Below, in pieces: positions 5,422 to 7,962 of a DNA stretch of 7,962 nucleotides; within the stretch, counting starts at the first letter, position 1, and the number at the start of each line of letters is the position of its first letter. The stretch comes from an uncultured Nannocystaceae bacterium (GTDB lineage: Bacteria; Myxococcota_A; Polyangia; Nannocystales; Nannocystaceae): positions 1 through 7,962 of the forward strand of contig CALKDV010000083.1 in NCBI GenBank assembly GCA_938084085.1, written 5' to 3'. The notes below the pieces were generated by a model. It was not told where the DNA came from and ran no database searches. It was given only the letters and a program-made list of their open reading frames with translations. The translations under genes and the position numbers were made by a program.

Positions 5422-7065
5422 ATGGCGCAAGAGCATCAATTTGTGCTGGGAATCGATCTTGGTACGACAAACTCCGCCTGTGCGGTTGTTCAGGCCGGGA
5501 GTGCCAGTGTCGTTCGGCGCGGTGATGATCGCATCATCCCGTCGATGATCGCCGCGCGCTCGGACGGCTCAATGGCGGTGGGCCTTGAGGCCAAGCGTGA
5601 GCGACTGCTCGATCCTGTCAACGCCATCTACAGCGCGAAGCGGCTCATCGGGCGGCGTTACTCCTCACCGGAGGTCACGAAGATGATCGAGTCGGTGCCC
5701 TACAAGATTTTTGAGGGCCGCAATGAGTCCGTGATGGTCGGATTTGGTGGCCGGAAGCTCAGCGCGGTCGAAGTGTCGTCCTACGTGCTCAAGTATCTGC
5801 GGCAGATGGCGGAGGAGGCTCTCGGTCAACGAATCCGAAAGTGCGTGATCTCGGTACCGGCCAATTTCACTGATTCGCAGCGCAGCGCCACTCGTATTTC
5901 AGCACGACTCGCCGGACTCGAAGTGATTCGAATCATCAACGAGCCGACGGCGGCGGCGCTCGCGTACGGATACATCGAGGATATGGATCGTCGAATCGCG
6001 GTCTACGATTTTGGGGGTGGCACCTTCGATGTGACCATCCTCGAAATTACGCAGAATGTCTTCGAAGTGCTCGCGACTTCGGGTGAGATGTTCCTGGGAG
6101 GGGACGACCTCGACGAGGCGATTCTCGCGGCGATGCTCACCCAATTTGAGGAGGAGCACGGGGTTGATCTTCACAAGCACCCGGTGGCGCGGGCGCGGCT
6201 GCGTTCGGTCGCCGAAGAGGTTAAGATTGAGCTTAGCGAGACGTCACAGGTGTCTCGCTATATTGAGGGCGTGCTGCCCGACCAAGGGAAGAACCTAAAC
6301 TTCTCGCTTACGGAGACCGCACTTCGTGACTTAATCGGTCCCATCGTCCAGCGGACGGTTGGTGTCTGCGAGGAGGCGATGAAGATCGCAGGGATCCGAC
6401 GCGAACAGATCGACGAGATCGTGCTCGTCGGCGGGACGACGCGCATTCCCATCGTGCGCGAGACCGTCCAGGCGATCTTTAACAGGAAGCCACAGACTTC
6501 GATCAACCCGATGTCCGTGGTGGCTGTGGGCGCTGCAATCCAAGGTGCTGCGCTCGTCGGCTTGTTGGTGCCCATGGCGGATGGAGGGGTCTCGGCTCCG
6601 AGCATGAACGCGACGGCCGTGCTGCTAGATGTCACGCCACGCAGCCTCGCGGTACGAACGCTGGGCGGCAACGTCGATCGCATCATCGAGCGAAATTCGG
6701 TTGTGCCCGTGGAACAAACGCGTTTGTTTACGACCACGGTAGACAATCAAAAGTACGTGAGGATTGAGGTCTGTCAGGGAGAGTCAGCGTCCTTCGACGA
6801 GAACACCAAGCTCGGAGAGGTGTTGCTGTCTGGGATTCGACCGGCGCCACGCGGGGAGATATCCGTCTCGGTCACCTTTGAAATCAACACCGATGGACTC
6901 TTGGAGGTGCGAGCGCTGGACGGCCAGACAGGCCAGGAACAGACCGCGACGATGAAGGTTCTGGGAGGGATGAGCCCCGAGGACGTCGAGGCGATGATCT
7001 CCAAGGCAGAATCTGAGGGGCTGCTCGAAGAAGATGGCCATGGAGGCAGCGTCGTCGCGCGGTGA
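5422..7065 (+). CDS. Lidless Hsp70 / DnaK-family chaperone
   Basis: The 547-residue protein has a complete nucleotide-binding domain: GIDLGTTNS (10-18), AKRLIGR (72-78, catalytic Lys73), NEPTAAALAYG (173-183), DFGGGTFDVT (196-205), FLGGDDLD (224-231) and LVGGTTRIP (335-343). The beta substrate-binding domain follows (about 401-515; LLDVTP, NPAPRG-like RPAPRG, TFEINTDGLLEV). It ends about 30 residues into what would be the helical lid, so the roughly 110-residue lid and the EEVD-like tail of DnaK are missing. The segment between AIQG and LLDVTP is 25 residues against 11 in E. coli DnaK. A TTG at 5383 is in frame, but homology starts just after the ATG at 5422, which is preferred. The 126-base gap upstream has a small GGTGG/CCACC hairpin (5301-5313) and no clear promoter. 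The J-domain gene follows. In M. xanthus, Hsp70 paralogues SglK and StkA affect exopolysaccharide production; a similar role is inferred. Confidence 0.9.
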   Translation: MAQEHQFVLGIDLGTTNSACAVVQAGSASVVRRGDDRIIPSMIAARSDGSMAVGLEAKRERLLDPVNAIYSAKRLIGRRYSSPEVTKMIESVPYKIFEGRNESVMVGFGGRKLSAVEVSSYVLKYLRQMAEEALGQRIRKCVISVPANFTDSQRSATRISARLAGLEVIRIINEPTAAALAYGYIEDMDRRIAVYDFGGGTFDVTILEITQNVFEVLATSGEMFLGGDDLDEAILAAMLTQFEEEHGVDLHKHPVARARLRSVAEEVKIELSETSQVSRYIEGVLPDQGKNLNFSLTETALRDLIGPIVQRTVGVCEEAMKIAGIRREQIDEIVLVGGTTRIPIVRETVQAIFNRKPQTSINPMSVVAVGAAIQGAALVGLLVPMADGGVSAPSMNATAVLLDVTPRSLAVRTLGGNVDRIIERNSVVPVEQTRLFTTTVDNQKYVRIEVCQGESASFDENTKLGEVLLSGIRPAPRGEISVSVTFEINTDGLLEVRALDGQTGQEQTATMKVLGGMSPEDVEAMISKAESEGLLEEDGHGGSVVAR

Positions 7066-7080
7066 GCCCCGTGTAGACAC

Positions 7081-7086
7081 AGGAGG
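7081..7086 (+). promoter_or_regulatory. Strong ribosome binding site that fixes the J-protein start
   Basis: AGGAGG lies five bases before the GTG at 7092. The other in-frame GTG, at 7086, overlaps the last base of this site and cannot use it, so 7092 is the likely start. Confidence 0.7.
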
Positions 7087-7091
7087 TGGAA

Positions 7092-7616
7092 GTGGCGAAG
7101 CGACTACCCGAAGACATTGAGACGCTCGTGTCCAATCTAGAGGACCTCGACTATTACGCGATTCTTCAGCTCGATTCCAACGCGGACTATATCGAGATCC
7201 GGACTCAATTCCATGAGTGCGCGCAGCGCTATCACCCCGACCGTTTCCTCAGTGCGGCATTTGACGAGGAGAGGGCGAAGATCTACTCGGTCTACAAGCG
7301 AATGACGGAGGCGTATCGCGTCTTGTTCGATCCTGAGCTTCGGGTGGCCTACGATGAGGGGCTACGGGGCGGGGCGCTTCGACTGGATCCAGACCTGCGT
7401 GCGCGACGGCTGACCGGAGCTGCTCGCAGCCTCACGAGCCCGTTCGCACGTCTCTATCTAAACGCCGCCAAGAAGAAGTTTGACGCGGAGGACTGGCGCG
7501 GCGCCGCCATTGACGCCGAGCTTGGCCTGAGTATCGAGGACGCGGATGCGCTCAAGGACTTGCACACGGCGGCGGTTCGGCGCATGGTTCGCTCGGGAGA
7601 GTCGAACCATGAGTGA
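7092..7616 (+). CDS. Small J-domain (DnaJ-like, class C) co-chaperone
   Basis: The 174-residue protein has an N-terminal J domain (about 18-92) with the invariant HPD at 48-50 in QRYHPDRF, a preceding helix containing LDYYAILQL, and YRVLFDPELRVAYDEG at the end. HPD is the element that triggers Hsp70 ATP hydrolysis. There is no Gly/Phe linker or zinc finger, so it is not a general DnaJ. Residues 118-150 (FARLYLNAAKKKFDAEDWRGAAIDAELGL) resemble one TPR-like helical hairpin, a possible partner-binding surface. It follows the lidless Hsp70 by 26 bases, and the two are very likely a dedicated pair, as with StkA and the StkB-like J protein in M. xanthus. The GTG at 7092 is chosen over 7086 because of the ribosome site. 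Its stop overlaps the hisB start. Confidence 0.87.
   Translation: MAKRLPEDIETLVSNLEDLDYYAILQLDSNADYIEIRTQFHECAQRYHPDRFLSAAFDEERAKIYSVYKRMTEAYRVLFDPELRVAYDEGLRGGALRLDPDLRARRLTGAARSLTSPFARLYLNAAKKKFDAEDWRGAAIDAELGLSIEDADALKDLHTAAVRRMVRSGESNHE
7595..7601 (+). promoter_or_regulatory. Ribosome binding site of hisB inside the J-domain gene
   Basis: GGGAGAG lies within the last codons of the J-domain gene, with GGAG nine bases before the ATG at 7609. This supports that start and coupled translation. Confidence 0.5.
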
Positions 7617-7962
7617 CGAACAGCGAAGTGCTCGCGTCGCGCGAGAAACGAAGGAGACCCAGATCGTGGTCGAGTTGACCTTGCCTGGCGACGCTCCGAG
7701 TCCTCCACAGATTGAGACCCCCGTACCATTTTTGACGCACATGCTGGAGGCGTTGGGCAAGCACGGCGCGATGGCACTTTCTGTGACCGCCGCGGGCGAT
7801 GTAGAAATCGATGGCCACCACACCGTGGAGGATGTGGGGTTGGTGCTCGGCAGCGCGCTTGACGAGGCGCTCGGGGATCGCGTCGGCATCTACAGATATG
7901 GACACTTTTCGCTGTGCATGGACGAGACATTGGTGGATGTGGCCATCGATCTCGGAGGTCGT
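7609..7962 (+). CDS. hisB: Imidazoleglycerol-phosphate dehydratase (HisB), 3' end beyond window
   Basis: The frame from ATG 7609 is open to the window end, giving 118 residues of a roughly 195-residue enzyme. The sequence reads through the first half of HisB: ARETKET (11-17), PFLTHML (40-46), KHG (51-53), the metal-binding signature EIDGHHTVEDVG (66-77, with His70, His71 and Glu74), the EALGD / GIYRYGH region and MDETL (104-108). HisB dehydrates imidazole glycerol phosphate to imidazole acetol phosphate, the sixth step of histidine synthesis, in the cytoplasm, using a di-manganese site. Position 43, just before the ligand His44, is Thr where many homologues have Asp. The gene starts inside the J-domain gene (ATGAGTGA overlap of 8 bases), implying translational coupling. 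Nothing here shows that histidine metabolism is functionally related to the chaperone or export genes. Confidence 0.95.
   Translation, partial: MSDEQRSARVARETKETQIVVELTLPGDAPSPPQIETPVPFLTHMLEALGKHGAMALSVTAAGDVEIDGHHTVEDVGLVLGSALDEALGDRVGIYRYGHFSLCMDETLVDVAIDLGGR

Overview
The window looks like a chromosomal stretch from a high-GC delta-proteobacterial lineage, most likely Myxococcota or a close relative. Three things suggest this: an AgmX/PglI-type C-terminal domain protein, which is typical of that group; a short outer-membrane polysaccharide export (OPX) lipoprotein paired with a separate beta-barrel; and a TTGAC / TGTTAGgcT promoter. All convincing genes are on the + strand. No tRNA, rRNA, CRISPR array, insertion sequence or phage gene was seen.

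Layout. (1) 1-101 is a leader with a perfect 10+10 bp dyad at 57-78. (2) 102-1898 encodes a large multi-pass membrane protein with a TonB/AgmX-like C-terminal domain. (3) 2095-2646 encodes a small secreted helical protein of unknown function. A promoter overlaps an upstream in-frame ATG, which favours the later start. (4) 2647-3192 is a non-coding gap with several strong inverted repeats, including mutually exclusive ones. (5) 3193-4698 encodes an outer-membrane beta-barrel (BBP2-like), and 3 bases later 4702-5295 encodes a short OPX lipoprotein (Poly_export plus SLBB). (6) 5422-7065 encodes a lidless Hsp70/DnaK homologue, 7092-7616 a small J-domain protein, and 7609-7962 the start of hisB, which overlaps the J gene by 8 bases and runs off the window.

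How the genes may work together. The barrel and short OPX protein match the composite OPX/beta-barrel translocon described for polysaccharide export in Myxococcus xanthus: the OPX lipoprotein lacks its own membrane-spanning helix and the barrel supplies the outer-membrane pore. The adjacent Hsp70/J pair recalls the M. xanthus DnaK homologues (SglK, StkA) that affect exopolysaccharide production. The most interesting hypothesis here is therefore a linked polysaccharide-export and Hsp70-control module with a structured leader. No polysaccharide co-polymerase, glycosyltransferase, flippase or polymerase lies inside the window, so the polymer and the rest of the pathway are unknown. hisB is housekeeping histidine biosynthesis and is probably joined to the chaperone genes only by transcription.
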